A stretch of DNA of 45,086 nucleotides from an uncultured Solirubrobacteraceae bacterium (GTDB lineage: Bacteria > Actinomycetota > Thermoleophilia > Solirubrobacterales > Solirubrobacteraceae): positions 1 through 45,086 of the forward strand of contig CADCVQ010000166.1 of NCBI GenBank assembly GCA_902806175.1, given 5' to 3'. Every line of letters begins with the position of its first letter. The first letter of the stretch is position 1. Positions 8,914 through 16,952 of this stretch are shown here, piece by piece. A program made the position numbers and the translations under genes. A model generated the notes under the pieces. It searched no databases, had not been told where the DNA came from, and saw nothing but the letters and a program-made list of their open reading frames with translations.

Positions 8914-9031
8914 GCACGGCCCATCGAACAACGGCGACGGTCCGACAGCACGCGCGCAGCCGAACAGGCGATGCGCGAGCGACGGGCCGTCGGTCGTTAA
9001 TGGACGCGCGCGCGTTTCAGCGAGTGCTCGA

Positions 9032-9052
9032 CCGGCTGCCGACGGCAGCCGG
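9032..9052. terminator. Strong hairpin between convergent genes
   Basis: A perfect 9-bp stem (CCGGCTGCC / GGCAGCCGG) with a 3-nt GAC loop lies 23 bp beyond the vapC stop and about 120 bp beyond the stop of the secreted-protein gene. It is in the right place for a bidirectional terminator. There is no T-run on either side, so the call rests on the stem and its position. Confidence 0.5.
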
Positions 9053-9075
9053 CCGCGGCGACGGGTTCGCGCGGG

Positions 9076-9468
9076 TCACACGAGCAGTTCGATGTCACAT
9101 CGTCGTCCGGGAGCCTTTGCCAGCCGGGCATCCGCAGTGAGCAGCACGATGTCGAGGATCTCGGCGAGGGCGACGTACGCGGCGTCGTAGACCGTGAGGT
9201 TGTCTCGCAGCTCCCAGCAGCGCGCGAGCAGCGGCCGGTGCGCAGCTCGGCGGAGGGGCAGCTCGACGAGATCGGTCAGCGCCAGCCCCGCGCGGCGCAG
9301 GTCGAGGAGCCCCGCACCGGACTGCCGGCGGATCACCGAGACCGTCTCCAGGTCGATCAACCCGGGGGCTGCGAGCGATTGCCCCCGCAGTCGCGCCCGC
9401 GCCGCGTCACCGTCAGGCCCGTCGTCTGCCAGTGCGGGCGCAAGGACGCTGGCATCAACGACGAGCAC
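9076..9468 (-). CDS. vapC: VapC-type PIN-domain ribonuclease toxin
   Basis: Toxin of a type II module; PIN-domain proteins of this class cut structured RNAs, often tRNA or rRNA. The 130-residue protein has the expected acidic set: Asp in LVVDASVLAPAL, Glu in GLIDLETVSVIRR, and the later pair in YDAAYVALAEILD and LLTADARLA. I chose the GTG at 9468 (translation VLVVDAS) because the fold starts there and GGGAGGA lies just upstream. It overlaps the antitoxin gene by 14 bp, so translation is probably coupled. A hairpin at 9032-9052 may end the transcript. Confidence 0.88.
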   Translation of the reverse strand: MLVVDASVLAPALADDGPDGDAARARLRGQSLAAPGLIDLETVSVIRRQSGAGLLDLRRAGLALTDLVELPLRRAAHRPLLARCWELRDNLTVYDAAYVALAEILDIVLLTADARLAKAPGRRCDIELLV

Positions 9469-9685
9469 GGTCCTCCCGCAACGCCTCAGCGGCAGCGGAG
9501 AACGGGACCGAGCCGCCGGACCTCCCTCCCGCCCGGTCCAGGATCTCATCGACCGTCGGCGTGCCTGCCTCGTCGATGAGCCTGCCACGCAGGTACTCCT
9601 GCAGCGATTGGCGGGCCGCCGCGGCACGCTGGCGCAGCACCGCGTGGGTCTCCTCCGGAACGTCCTTGATCTGAATACTGGGCAT
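9455..9685 (-). CDS. vapB: VapB/FitA-type antitoxin
   Basis: Antitoxin of 76 residues for the overlapping PIN toxin. The N-terminus MPSIQIKDVPEETHAVLRQR is a typical ribbon-helix-helix DNA-binding segment, followed by a helix (SLQEYLRGRLIDEAG) and an Arg-rich C-terminal tail that would wrap the toxin active site. A perfect inverted repeat immediately upstream (9691-9717) is the likely autoregulatory operator. The ATG at 9685 follows a CATTAT hexamer by 6 nt and no Shine-Dalgarno is present, which suggests a leaderless message. Confidence 0.87.
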   Translation of the reverse strand: MPSIQIKDVPEETHAVLRQRAAAARQSLQEYLRGRLIDEAGTPTVDEILDRAGGRSGGSVPFSAAAEALREDRARR

Positions 9686-9690
9686 GCCGC

Positions 9691-9717
9691 CATAATGGCT
9701 GCTGTGGAGCCATTATG
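9691..9717 (-). promoter_or_regulatory. vapBC operator/promoter dyad
   Basis: CATAATGGCT and AGCCATTATG form a perfect 10-bp inverted repeat with a 7-nt spacer. On the minus strand the proximal arm contains CATTAT (9692-9697), which could serve as the -10 element, 6 nt before the vapB ATG. Binding of the ribbon-helix-helix antitoxin here would block the promoter. The dyad is seen directly; its use is inferred from how vapBC modules regulate themselves. Confidence 0.7.
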
Positions 9718-9858
9718 CAAGCGCTGGCGCCAGTGTCGCCGTTGCCAGGGCAGCATCGACGAGACCCCGATTCCACGACCCGGGCCGCAGCCTAGCCGCG
9801 GTCCTCAGCACGTCCGTCGCCGTCAGATCCTCACGGCGCCGGCGAACGGCGCTCGCGG

Positions 9859-10050
9859 CTATACGCCGTGATTGGGGTTGTGCAGCGGCGCCGGGTTGTC
9901 GCGCGGCGGCTCGGCGGCGTCGCGCTGCTCGGTGCCGAGCGCTTCGACGCGCGGCGGCAGCCCGGGCAGCTTGAGCTTCAGCTTGCGGCCATCCTTCAGG
10001 GTCAGCTCGTGCGGCTTTCGCTTCAGTGGCTCACCGGGAATCGCGCTCAT
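9859..10050 (-). CDS. Small hypothetical protein, 63 aa
   Basis: Possible small cytoplasmic protein, not recognised. It starts MSAIPGEPLKRKPHELTLKD and has a Lys-rich stretch GRKLKLKLPG followed by a Pro/Asn-rich tail ending HNPNHGV. Amino-acid make-up is less Arg/Ala-heavy than antisense shadows in this window, which favours a real gene. No convincing ribosome binding site is visible. It lies about 77 bp upstream of the end of the aldo/keto reductase gene (beyond its stop) on the same strand. Confidence 0.4.
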   Translation of the reverse strand: MSAIPGEPLKRKPHELTLKDGRKLKLKLPGLPPRVEALGTEQRDAAEPPRDNPAPLHNPNHGV

Positions 10051-10127
10051 GCGGCGACACTATCCGAGGATCCCAACGCGCGCCTAAACGGCGCGCTCCA
10101 AGCTCGCGGCGCCGGCCCGCGCCGTCG

Positions 10128-11150
10128 TCAGCGCCGTCGCGCCGCCGGCGTCAGCGCGGGGTTCGTCCAGCCGGCGTCCGCCGGGTTGATCGTCGTCCCC
10201 GGCGCGACGATCTCGTCGATCCGATCGAGCACCGCCGCGTCGAGCACCACGTCTGCGGCGCCGAGCTGCGACTCGAGCTGCTCGAGCGTGCGCGGGCCGA
10301 TGATCGCCGCCGTGACCGCGGGATGGCGGATGACGAATGCCAGTGCCATGTCGATCACCGAGATCCCGCTGTCGTCTGCCAGTTGGCCGAGCGCGTCGGC
10401 CGCGTCGAGCTTGGCCTGATTGACGGGGATCGAGAGGTCGTAGCGCTGCGGGATCCGCTCGGCGCGGCGCGACGTGGGAGGCTCTGCGCCCTTGCGCCAG
10501 CGACCCGAAAGCCAGCCGCCGGCCAGCGGGCTCCACGCGATGACGCCGATCCCGAGCTCACGGCAGGTCGGCAGCACGTCGGCCTCGATCCCGCGCGCGA
10601 GGATCGAGTACGGCGGCTGCTCGCAGACGAAGCGCTGCAGCCCGCGCTCCCGCGCCACCCACTGCGCCTTGACGATCTGCGCCGCCGGGTAGGTCGAGGA
10701 GCCGACGTAGCGCACCTTGCCCTGCGCGACGAGATCTGAGAGCGCGCCGAGCGTCTCGTCGTGATCGGTCCACGGATCCCAGCGATGCACCTGGTACAGA
10801 TCGATCCAATCGGTCTTCAGGCGCCGCAGCGACGCCTCCACCTCGCGGAAGATCCAGCGCCGCGAGTTGCCGGCCTCGTTGGGATCGTCGCCCATCGTGC
10901 CGTGGAACTTCGTCGCGAGCACGACGTCGTCGCGCCGCCCGCCGGCCAGCGCCTTGCCGACGATCTCCTCGGACTCGCCGCGCGCGTAGACGTCCGCGGT
11001 GTCGATGAAGTTGATCCCGCCGTCCAGCGCGCGGTGGATGATCCGCACGCAGGCGTCGTGATCGGTCTCACCCCAGCCCCCGAACATCATCGCGCCCAGG
11101 CACAGCGGGCTGACGTGCACGCCGGTGCGCGCGAGCGTACGCTGATCCAT
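10128..11150 (-). CDS. Aldo/keto reductase
   Basis: NADPH-dependent oxidoreductase of 340 residues with the (beta/alpha)8 fold of the AKR superfamily. Seen in order: GGINFIDTADVYARGESEEI (catalytic Asp and Tyr), VVLATKFHG (Lys), DLYQVHRWDP (His), YVGSSTYPA, VIAWSPLAGGWLSG, and the C-terminal PRTLEQLESQLGAAD that binds the nicotinamide nucleotide phosphate. Substrate cannot be told from sequence; this subgroup includes proteins related to yeast and plant aryl-alcohol or Kv-beta-like reductases. The SDR gene lies upstream on the same strand, 46 bp away. Confidence 0.92.
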   Translation of the reverse strand: MDQRTLARTGVHVSPLCLGAMMFGGWGETDHDACVRIIHRALDGGINFIDTADVYARGESEEIVGKALAGGRRDDVVLATKFHGTMGDDPNEAGNSRRWIFREVEASLRRLKTDWIDLYQVHRWDPWTDHDETLGALSDLVAQGKVRYVGSSTYPAAQIVKAQWVARERGLQRFVCEQPPYSILARGIEADVLPTCRELGIGVIAWSPLAGGWLSGRWRKGAEPPTSRRAERIPQRYDLSIPVNQAKLDAADALGQLADDSGISVIDMALAFVIRHPAVTAAIIGPRTLEQLESQLGAADVVLDAAVLDRIDEIVAPGTTINPADAGWTNPALTPAARRR

Positions 11151-11196
11151 ACCCGGACGTTAGCCGCGTGCGCGAGCCGGCCGGCCCGCCGACGCT

Positions 11197-11982
11197 TCAG
11201 CGCCGTAGGCGGATCGCGTTGGCGTCGTTGGCGACGATCTCGTCGGCCCGCGCGATCAGGTCCTCGATGTCGTCGTGCTCGGCGTGGATGTACCTGCCGG
11301 TCAGCTTGTCGGCGCGACCTGACGCCAGTGCGCGCACGAGCCGCGGCGCCAGCGCGGGCGGGGTCCATGGAGCGTCGTCGCCGAGCCGCTGCGTCATCGC
11401 GCTGCGCACGAGCCCCGGGCTGATCGTGAAGACCGCGATGTCGTGCGGTGCGACCTGCGCGGCGAGCACCTCGCCGAAGCGATACAGCGCGGCCTTGCTG
11501 GGGCCGTAGGCGCTGCCGCCGAGACTGCCCGGGCTCACCGGCAGATACGCGCCGCCGCTGCCGACGTTGACGATCCGGCCGCCGCCGCGCGCGACCATCC
11601 CGGGCAGGACGCTGCGGCAGCACAGATAGCTGCCGAGCATGTTGACCTCGAAGACCCGCCACCAGGCGCCGCCGTCGTCGTCCTCCCAGATCGGCACGCG
11701 GTTGGATGGGCCCGCGATGCCGGCGTTGTTGACGAGCAGGTCGACGGGGCCAAGCTCGCGCTCGGTGTCCTGCACCATCCGCGTGACCGAGGCTTCGTCG
11801 GAGACGTCCACCTCGAGCGCAAGGCCCGCGATCTCCCCGGCCACCTGCTCGACCTGGTTACGCGTACGTGCCGCGACGGCAACTCGCATGCCGGCGCCGG
11901 CGAGCTCGCGCGCGACGTTCGCACCGATCCCGCGGCCCCCGCCGGTGACGAGCGCGACCCGTCCGGAGAGATCATCGGCCAC
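11197..11982 (-). CDS. Short-chain dehydrogenase/reductase
   Basis: Classical SDR of 261 residues. Cofactor motif VTGGGRGIGANVAREL, the adenine-ring Asp in EVDVSDEASVTR, NNAGIAGP, a Ser in IVNVGSGGAYLP, and the active-site Tyr-Lys in SAYGPSKAAL are all present, so it should be active. Arg after the first strand (VAAR.RN) suggests NADP preference. The longer open frame runs to 12144, but homology starts at VADDLSGRVALVTGG, so I use the GTG at 11982. It is divergent from the PadR gene with an AT-rich intergenic region between them and may be its target; this is inference. Confidence 0.9.
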   Translation of the reverse strand: MADDLSGRVALVTGGGRGIGANVARELAGAGMRVAVAARTRNQVEQVAGEIAGLALEVDVSDEASVTRMVQDTERELGPVDLLVNNAGIAGPSNRVPIWEDDDGGAWWRVFEVNMLGSYLCCRSVLPGMVARGGGRIVNVGSGGAYLPVSPGSLGGSAYGPSKAALYRFGEVLAAQVAPHDIAVFTISPGLVRSAMTQRLGDDAPWTPPALAPRLVRALASGRADKLTGRYIHAEHDDIEDLIARADEIVANDANAIRLRR

Positions 11983-12047
11983 GCGGCGGAGGATAGAGCG
12001 GGCACCGATCGGGCGGGCGCGTAACCGCGCCTCAACGAATGGACGAC

Positions 12048-12078
12048 TTGATTTTGCTATGTGTATAAGGCATATATC
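12048..12078 (+). promoter_or_regulatory. AT-rich divergent promoter region
   Basis: This short AT-rich island between the SDR and PadR genes contains TTGATT (12048-12053) and overlapping -10-like hexamers TATAAG (12064-12069) and TATATC (12073-12078). TTGATT to TATATC has a 19-bp gap. An imperfect purine-pyrimidine dyad (ATGTGTAT ... ATATATGC on the opposite strand) could be a PadR operator. Only the base composition and hexamers are seen; the role is a guess from position. Confidence 0.35.
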
Positions 12079-12170
12079 TGTGAAGAAGACGTCCACCGCC
12101 CGAGGTCGCCTCGCCCACCTCCACCACCCCCACTCCGCCGTCACGTAGAGCGCCTCATCCGGACAAGGCG

Positions 12171-12935
12171 TTGCTGACGGGGTGGCTGCTGCTGCTGCTG
12201 GGCAGCTCGGAGAGCTACGGCTGGGCGTTGTTCGGCGAGCTTCGCGACCGCGGCCTGGACGTCGAGCAGAGCCTTGCCTATCGCGACCTGCGCGAGCTCG
12301 AGCGCGATGGCCTGGTGACGTCGCGCTGGACGCATTCCGAGGCGGGGCCGCAGCGGCGATCCTACCGAGTCACGCCCAAGGGCCGCGAAGCACTCGCCGA
12401 TCTCGCGGCGACCATCACAGCAGTGTGGGAGCTGCATGACGCGTTCGTGCGCGCCCACCAGGCCGCGCCGCGAACAAACGAGGATCTGAGCGCCGAGCCC
12501 GACGGCACCGGCCCGCCTCCTGCGGATGGCCGCGATGAGGAGCACCCCCCCGACGGCGATGGCGAGGGCGCTGCTCGCCAGGCACCTGCCGGCGATGACC
12601 CTGCGGCGGTGCGTCCGGGGCGCGAGCTGCTCGCAGCCTGGTTGCTGTTGCTGCTGCAGAGCAGCGTCTCGTACGGCTACGAGCTGCGCCAGGAGCTCGA
12701 CCGCCGTGACATCCGGATCGATCCGGCGACGCTCTATCGCGTCCTGCGAAAGCTCGAACGCGCCGGTTGGCTGCAATCGCGCTGGCTGGCCCCGGCCGCC
12801 GGTCCACGACGGCGCCTGTACCGCGTGACCCCCCGAGGACGCCGCAACCTCGACGAGCTCGTCGGCCTCATCACGCGAACCCGCGACACGCACGGCGCGT
12901 TCCTGCGCGACTACGCGGCCGCGGACCCCATGTGA
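12171..12935 (+). CDS. Tandem (single-chain) PadR-family regulator
   Basis: Protein of 254 residues with two complete PadR winged-helix domains in one chain. Domain 1 (about 1-96) has LLLLLGSSESYGWALFGEL, RDLRELERDGLVTSRW and RSYRVTPKGREAL. Domain 2 (about 150-246) has LLLLQSSVSYGYELRQEL, TLYRVLRKLERAGWLQSRW and RLYRVTPRGRRNL. An acidic Pro-rich linker (about 97-149) joins them. PadR proteins normally act as homodimers, so this looks like a covalent pseudo-dimer. No ATG or GTG occurs in frame after the stop at 12081. The TTG at 12171 is the best start, though the ribosome site is poor and a short upstream extension is possible. It is convergent with pntB. Confidence 0.85.
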   Translation: MLTGWLLLLLGSSESYGWALFGELRDRGLDVEQSLAYRDLRELERDGLVTSRWTHSEAGPQRRSYRVTPKGREALADLAATITAVWELHDAFVRAHQAAPRTNEDLSAEPDGTGPPPADGRDEEHPPDGDGEGAARQAPAGDDPAAVRPGRELLAAWLLLLLQSSVSYGYELRQELDRRDIRIDPATLYRVLRKLERAGWLQSRWLAPAAGPRRRLYRVTPRGRRNLDELVGLITRTRDTHGAFLRDYAAADPM

Positions 12936-12990
12936 CGCAACTCCCAGGACTCGTTCCTGCTGTGCGCGCTCGACGGGCCCTGCGAGCGAC

Positions 12991-13006
12991 GCGCCCTACA
13001 GGGCGC
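12991..13006. terminator. Bidirectional terminator-like hairpin
   Basis: GCGCCC-TACA-GGGCGC forms a perfect 6-bp GC stem with a 4-nt loop (7 bp if the inner T-A pair forms). It overlaps the pntB stop codon (12996-12998) and lies 55 bp after the PadR stop, between convergent genes. There is no T-run. Confidence 0.45.
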
Positions 13007-14408
13007 CGAGCTCAGACGTGATCTCCGCGACGCTCGACTTCGCGTCGCCGAAGAGCATCTGCGTCTTCTCGCCGTAGAACAGCGGGTTCTCGATCCCGGC
13101 AAAGCCCGACGCCATCGAGCGCTTGAGGACGATCACCTGCTTGGACTCGTCGACGTTGAGGATCGGCATGCCGTAGATCGGCGAGTCGGCCTTCAGGCGC
13201 GCGTCGGGGTTCGTGACGTCGTTGGCGCCGATCACGAGCGAGACGTCGGTACGGCCGAACTCGGGGTTGATGTCGTCCATCTCCTTGAGCTGGTCGTAGG
13301 GCACGTCGGCCTCGGCCAGCAGGACGTTCATGTGGCCCGGCATCCGGCCCGCGACCGGATGGATCGCGTACTTGACCTCGATCCCCTTCTTCTCCAGTGC
13401 CTTGGACATCTCGCGCACGGCGTGCTGGGCCTGCGCGACGGCCATGCCATAGCCGGGCACGACGACGACCTGGCGCGCGTAGGCGAGCAGGATCGCGACG
13501 TCGGCGGCGCTCGTCGAGCGAACCGTGCCGCCGTTCTCTGTACCGCCGCCTTCGATCGCCGGGGCCTCGCCGCCGAAGCCGCCCAGCAGGACCGAGCCGA
13601 TCGAGCGGTTCATCGCCTTGGCCATCTGGTCGGTGAGGATCGTGCCCGAGGCGCCGACGATCATGCCAGCGACGATCAGCGCGTAGTTGTCGAGCGCGAT
13701 GCCGGCGGCGGCGGCGCTGAGGCCGGTGAAGGCGTTCAGCGTCGAGATCACGACCGGCATGTCGGCGCCGCCGATCGGCAGCACCGCGAGGTTGCCGAGG
13801 ATCGCGGCGGCGACGAGGATCAGCACGAACAGGCCCTCGCTCTCGGAGCCGAGCAGGATCGCCACGCCGGCGCCGATCGCGATCGCCAGCAGCGCGATGT
13901 TCACGAACAGGCCCGCCGGGATCTTCACCGGGCTGCCGGAGATCAGGCCCTGCAGCTTGCCGAAGGCGATGTTCGAGCCCCAGAAGGAGATCGAGCCGAT
14001 GATCGCCGCGAAGACGAGCGGGATCCCGACGTCGAGCTCGTCGGAGAGCTCGAAGGGCTGACGGAACTCGGCCCACGCAATCAGCGCGACGGCGCCGCCG
14101 CCGACGCCGTTGAACAGCGCGACCATCTGCGGCATCGCGGTCATCTTCACGTTGCGCGCGCTCGGGACGCCGACGATCGTGCCGATGATCAGGCCGATCG
14201 CGATGAGCGCGAAGTCCGCGCCGTCGAGATCGGGGTTCAGCAGCGTCGCGACGACCGCGACGAGCATGCCCAGGGCGGCGATCTTGTTGCCCTGGACGGC
14301 GGTCGTCGGGCTCGTCAGCTTCGCGAGGCCCGTGATGAACATCCCGAAGGCGACGATGTACGCCGCCGTGATGAAGTCGGCCTCTTGAAAGAAGACGGTG
14401 GCGCTCAC
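12996..14408 (-). CDS. pntB: NAD(P) transhydrogenase subunit beta
   Basis: Membrane subunit of the proton-translocating transhydrogenase that uses the proton gradient to reduce NADP+ with NADH. The 470-residue protein has nine or so membrane helices (about 1-270) and then the soluble NADP(H)-binding domain III. That domain contains VVVPGYGMAVAQAQHAV, KYAIHPVAGRMPGHMNVLL, NPEFGRTDVSLVIGANDVTN and GMPILNVDESKQVIVLKRSM, all hallmark sequences. It overlaps the end of the small alpha subunit gene by 4 bp, so the three genes form one operon transcribed from the large alpha subunit. Confidence 0.97.
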   Translation of the reverse strand: MSATVFFQEADFITAAYIVAFGMFITGLAKLTSPTTAVQGNKIAALGMLVAVVATLLNPDLDGADFALIAIGLIIGTIVGVPSARNVKMTAMPQMVALFNGVGGGAVALIAWAEFRQPFELSDELDVGIPLVFAAIIGSISFWGSNIAFGKLQGLISGSPVKIPAGLFVNIALLAIAIGAGVAILLGSESEGLFVLILVAAAILGNLAVLPIGGADMPVVISTLNAFTGLSAAAAGIALDNYALIVAGMIVGASGTILTDQMAKAMNRSIGSVLLGGFGGEAPAIEGGGTENGGTVRSTSAADVAILLAYARQVVVVPGYGMAVAQAQHAVREMSKALEKKGIEVKYAIHPVAGRMPGHMNVLLAEADVPYDQLKEMDDINPEFGRTDVSLVIGANDVTNPDARLKADSPIYGMPILNVDESKQVIVLKRSMASGFAGIENPLFYGEKTQMLFGDAKSSVAEITSELGAL

Positions 14409-14716
14409 CTGTCGGCGTCCTCGGCGACCGGCTCAGGCTTCTTCTTGAACATGCTCAGCATGCGGTCGGTCACGAGGAAGCCGCCGACGACGTTGATCGT
14501 CCCGAAGGCGATCGCGATGACGAGCAGCAGCCGGCTGAGGAAGCCGTCGGCGTGCGCGATCGCGACGAGGCCGCCGAGCAGGACGATGCCGTGGATCGCG
14601 TTCGTGCCCGACATCAGCGGCGTGTGCAGCGTGTTGGGGACCTTCGAGATCACCTGAAAGCCGACGAAGGCGGCGAGGACCAGGATCGCGAGGTTCGTGA
14701 GGATCGTGCTTGCCAT
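14405..14716 (-). CDS. pntAb: NAD(P) transhydrogenase alpha subunit, membrane part
   Basis: Small 103-residue membrane subunit matching domain IIa of the alpha chain. It has three to four hydrophobic helices (ILTNLAILVLAAFVGFQVIS, then GIVLLGGLVAIAHADG and LLVIAIAFGTINVVGGFLVT) and the conserved VPNTLHTPLMSGTNAIHG and VTDRMLSMFKK. In E. coli these residues are fused to the soluble part; here the alpha chain is split, as in many actinobacteria and in Rhodospirillum. It starts 12 bp after the soluble subunit gene and overlaps pntB by 4 bp. Confidence 0.96.
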   Translation of the reverse strand: MASTILTNLAILVLAAFVGFQVISKVPNTLHTPLMSGTNAIHGIVLLGGLVAIAHADGFLSRLLLVIAIAFGTINVVGGFLVTDRMLSMFKKKPEPVAEDADR

Positions 14717-14728
14717 CGCTGCTGTCCT

Positions 14729-16027
14729 CTAGTCCTCGTCGGCCCGCTCGGCCGGCGCCGGCGCCGGCGCGGCCGCGGGCTCCGGCTCGGGCTCGGGCTC
14801 GCTTGCAGGGGCGGGCGGCATGTCCTGCTGCGCCGGTGGCGCCCCTGTCGCGGGCTCCGTCGTCGCGGCCGGCTCGGCCGCTGCGCCGTCGGAAGCCGAC
14901 CCGGCGGCCGCCTCGACGGTCTTCTTCGCGCCCGCGTGCACGATCTCCCCGTCGCGCGTGATGCAGGCGCCGGCGACGATCTCGTCGTCGAAGTCCAGGT
15001 TGATCTCCCCGTCCTCGCCGAGCAGCAGCTCGAGCAGCGACTGGACGTTACGCGAGTACAGCGACGAGGAGTGCTCGGCCATCGAGGCCGGCAGGTTCAG
15101 CGGCGACATGATCGTGACGTCGTGCTTGACCACGGTCTTGCCGGGCTCGGTCAGCTCGCAGTTGCCGCCGGTCTCGGCGGCGAGGTCGACGATCACGCTG
15201 CCGGGCTTCATCTTCTTCACGCTCTCGGCCGACACGAGGCGCGGCGCGGGCCTCCCGGGGACGAGCGCCGTCGTGATGACGACGTCGAAGGTCGCGATCT
15301 TGTCGGCGAGCTCCCGCTGCTGGGCCTGCTTCTCCTCGTCGGTCAGCTCGCGCGCGTAGCCGCCCTCGCCCTCCGCGCCCTTGCCTGCCTCGAGCTCGAG
15401 GAACTGCGCGCCGAGCGACCGCACCTGCTCGGCGACGGCGGCACGCACGTCGTAGCCCGTGACCTGGGCGCCCAGCCGCCGCGCCGTCGCGATCGCCTGC
15501 AGCCCGGCGACGCCGGCGCCGAGCACGAGCACCTTGGCCGGCGGGACGGTGCCGGCGGCGGTCATCATCATCGGAAGAAAGCGGCCGAGGTGGTTGGTCG
15601 CGACGAGCACGGACTTGTAGCCGGCGACGTTTGACTGCGACGACAGCGCGTCCATCGACTGCGCGCGCGAGATGCGCGGGATCGCCTCCATCGCAAAGGC
15701 GGTCGCGCCGGCGTCGGCGAGCGCCTGGGTCGTCTTCGGCGCCGAGAGCGGGCCGAGGAAGCCGATCAGGACGGTGTCCTTGCCGAGCTTTGCGATCTCG
15801 TCGTCCGACGGCGCGGCGACCTTCACGACGACATCCGACGTCCAGACGTCGTCGCCGATCGTGGCGCCGGCGTCCTCGTAGAGCGCGTCGGAGAGCATCG
15901 AGCCCTCGCCGGCGCCGGATTCGACGGTGACCTCGAACTCCTTGGCCGTCAGCTTGCGCACGATCTCGGGGACGAGCGCGACGCGCGTCTCACCTGCTGC
16001 CGTTTCCTTGGGAACCCCGACCTTCAT
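14729..16027 (-). CDS. pntAa: NAD(P) transhydrogenase alpha subunit, NAD-binding part
   Basis: Soluble subunit (domain I) that binds NAD(H), 432 residues. It opens MKVGVPKETAAGETRVALVP, typical of alanine dehydrogenase/PntA proteins, and has the NAD fold VLVLGAGVAGLQAIATARRLG, DVRAAVAEQVRSLGAQFLEL, and the mobile-loop region TTALVPGRPAPRLVSAESV. The last 60 residues form an Ala/Pro/Glu-rich tail (ASEPEPEPEPAAAPAPAPA) that is not part of the fold and may be a tether to the membrane subunit. It is first in the pnt operon. Its start is close to the lipoprotein gene stop at 16067, on the same strand. Confidence 0.96.
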   Translation of the reverse strand: MKVGVPKETAAGETRVALVPEIVRKLTAKEFEVTVESGAGEGSMLSDALYEDAGATIGDDVWTSDVVVKVAAPSDDEIAKLGKDTVLIGFLGPLSAPKTTQALADAGATAFAMEAIPRISRAQSMDALSSQSNVAGYKSVLVATNHLGRFLPMMMTAAGTVPPAKVLVLGAGVAGLQAIATARRLGAQVTGYDVRAAVAEQVRSLGAQFLELEAGKGAEGEGGYARELTDEEKQAQQRELADKIATFDVVITTALVPGRPAPRLVSAESVKKMKPGSVIVDLAAETGGNCELTEPGKTVVKHDVTIMSPLNLPASMAEHSSSLYSRNVQSLLELLLGEDGEINLDFDDEIVAGACITRDGEIVHAGAKKTVEAAAGSASDGAAAEPAATTEPATGAPPAQQDMPPAPASEPEPEPEPAAAPAPAPAERADED

Positions 16028-16066
16028 GCGGCCGTGAAGATACCCGACTCGCGAGTCAACCTCCGG

Positions 16067-16921
16067 TCATGGCTGCGGGACGGCGACCGGCAGATCGCCG
16101 GAGATCGCGAGCGCGAAGCGGTCTGCGAGCACCGATTCGTCCAGTGCCCGCGCCGCGGCGTCGACCCCCGCGACGTCGGTGCCGGTGACGAACCAGACCG
16201 GCTGGCGACGCGCTGCGCGCGTCGCGGCGATCAATCCGGTGCCGGCGCCGAGCGTCCTGGCGACGTTGCCGGCCGCGTCGAGTACGAGCAGCCGCTGCGC
16301 CGACGCGTCGAAGCGCGCGAAGACGCCGCTCTGTCGTGGCCCCGCGTCGATGCGGTCGACCTCGAACTCGCGGCCGCGCAGGCGCTTCCACGGCGCGACG
16401 AGGACCCGCACCGTCATGTCGGCGGCACTGCGGCTGATGATGCTGCGCCCCGCGACGACGCCGAGCGCCACGAGCTTGTCGGCGACCGCCGCGCACGCGC
16501 CGGCGCGCGGGTCGTCGCATTCGACACGCACCGGCAGGCGCTCGCCGTCCACTCCGTGCAGGAACGGCTCGGGAAAGGCGCCCACCACGGCGGGTATCTT
16601 CCGTGCGACGCCGGCTGGATGCTGATCGAGCCAGACGCGGTCGCCGCCGTGCACCTCGAGCCCGGAGACCGGCTTGTCGACGAGGATCCCGTTGACGAAC
16701 AGGCTCTGCGCGCCGCGCGGGTTGCCAAACGGCCGCAGGATCGCCGCGAGCTCGCCGTCGGCGGGAACCGGCTCGCGCGGGAGCGTGACGACGTCATCGG
16801 CGCCGAAGTCACGTGTCAAGGTGAGCGAGATCTCGTTGCTCTTGCCGGCAGACGCTCCGCAGCCGGCGAGCGTCGTCACGGCGAGGACGAGCGCCAGGGC
16901 GCGGACGGATGAGGGCGACAT
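16067..16921 (-). CDS. Lipoprotein with DUF4430-like (transcobalamin-type) N-terminal region
   Basis: Exported lipoprotein of about 284 residues. The lipobox LAVTTLAGC is clear, with Cys about residue 23, if translation starts at the ATG at 16921 (MSPSSVRAL); a longer frame to 16975 would bury the signal. The first mature domain (ISLTLTRDFGADDVV, SLFVNGILVDKPVSG, HGGDRVWLDQH) resembles the DUF4430 / transcobalamin C-terminal beta-grasp family; this match is by eye. The remainder is unrecognised and contains one Cys pair (ECDDPRAGACAAV). It is divergent from the PduO-type adenosyltransferase with 31 bp between the starts. A role in corrinoid binding or uptake is therefore plausible but unproven. 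No transporter genes are adjacent. Confidence 0.65.
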   Translation of the reverse strand: MSPSSVRALALVLAVTTLAGCGASAGKSNEISLTLTRDFGADDVVTLPREPVPADGELAAILRPFGNPRGAQSLFVNGILVDKPVSGLEVHGGDRVWLDQHPAGVARKIPAVVGAFPEPFLHGVDGERLPVRVECDDPRAGACAAVADKLVALGVVAGRSIISRSAADMTVRVLVAPWKRLRGREFEVDRIDAGPRQSGVFARFDASAQRLLVLDAAGNVARTLGAGTGLIAATRAARRQPVWFVTGTDVAGVDAAARALDESVLADRFALAISGDLPVAVPQP

Positions 16922-16952
16922 CGCGCGCGCCACTGTAGCGTTGGTCGGTGCC

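Noticed and set aside
13332-14657. 441-codon plus-strand frame across pntB and pntAb
   Set aside because: Composition is dominated by Arg, Asp and Gln from the antisense of membrane helices; the minus-strand transhydrogenase genes are certain.
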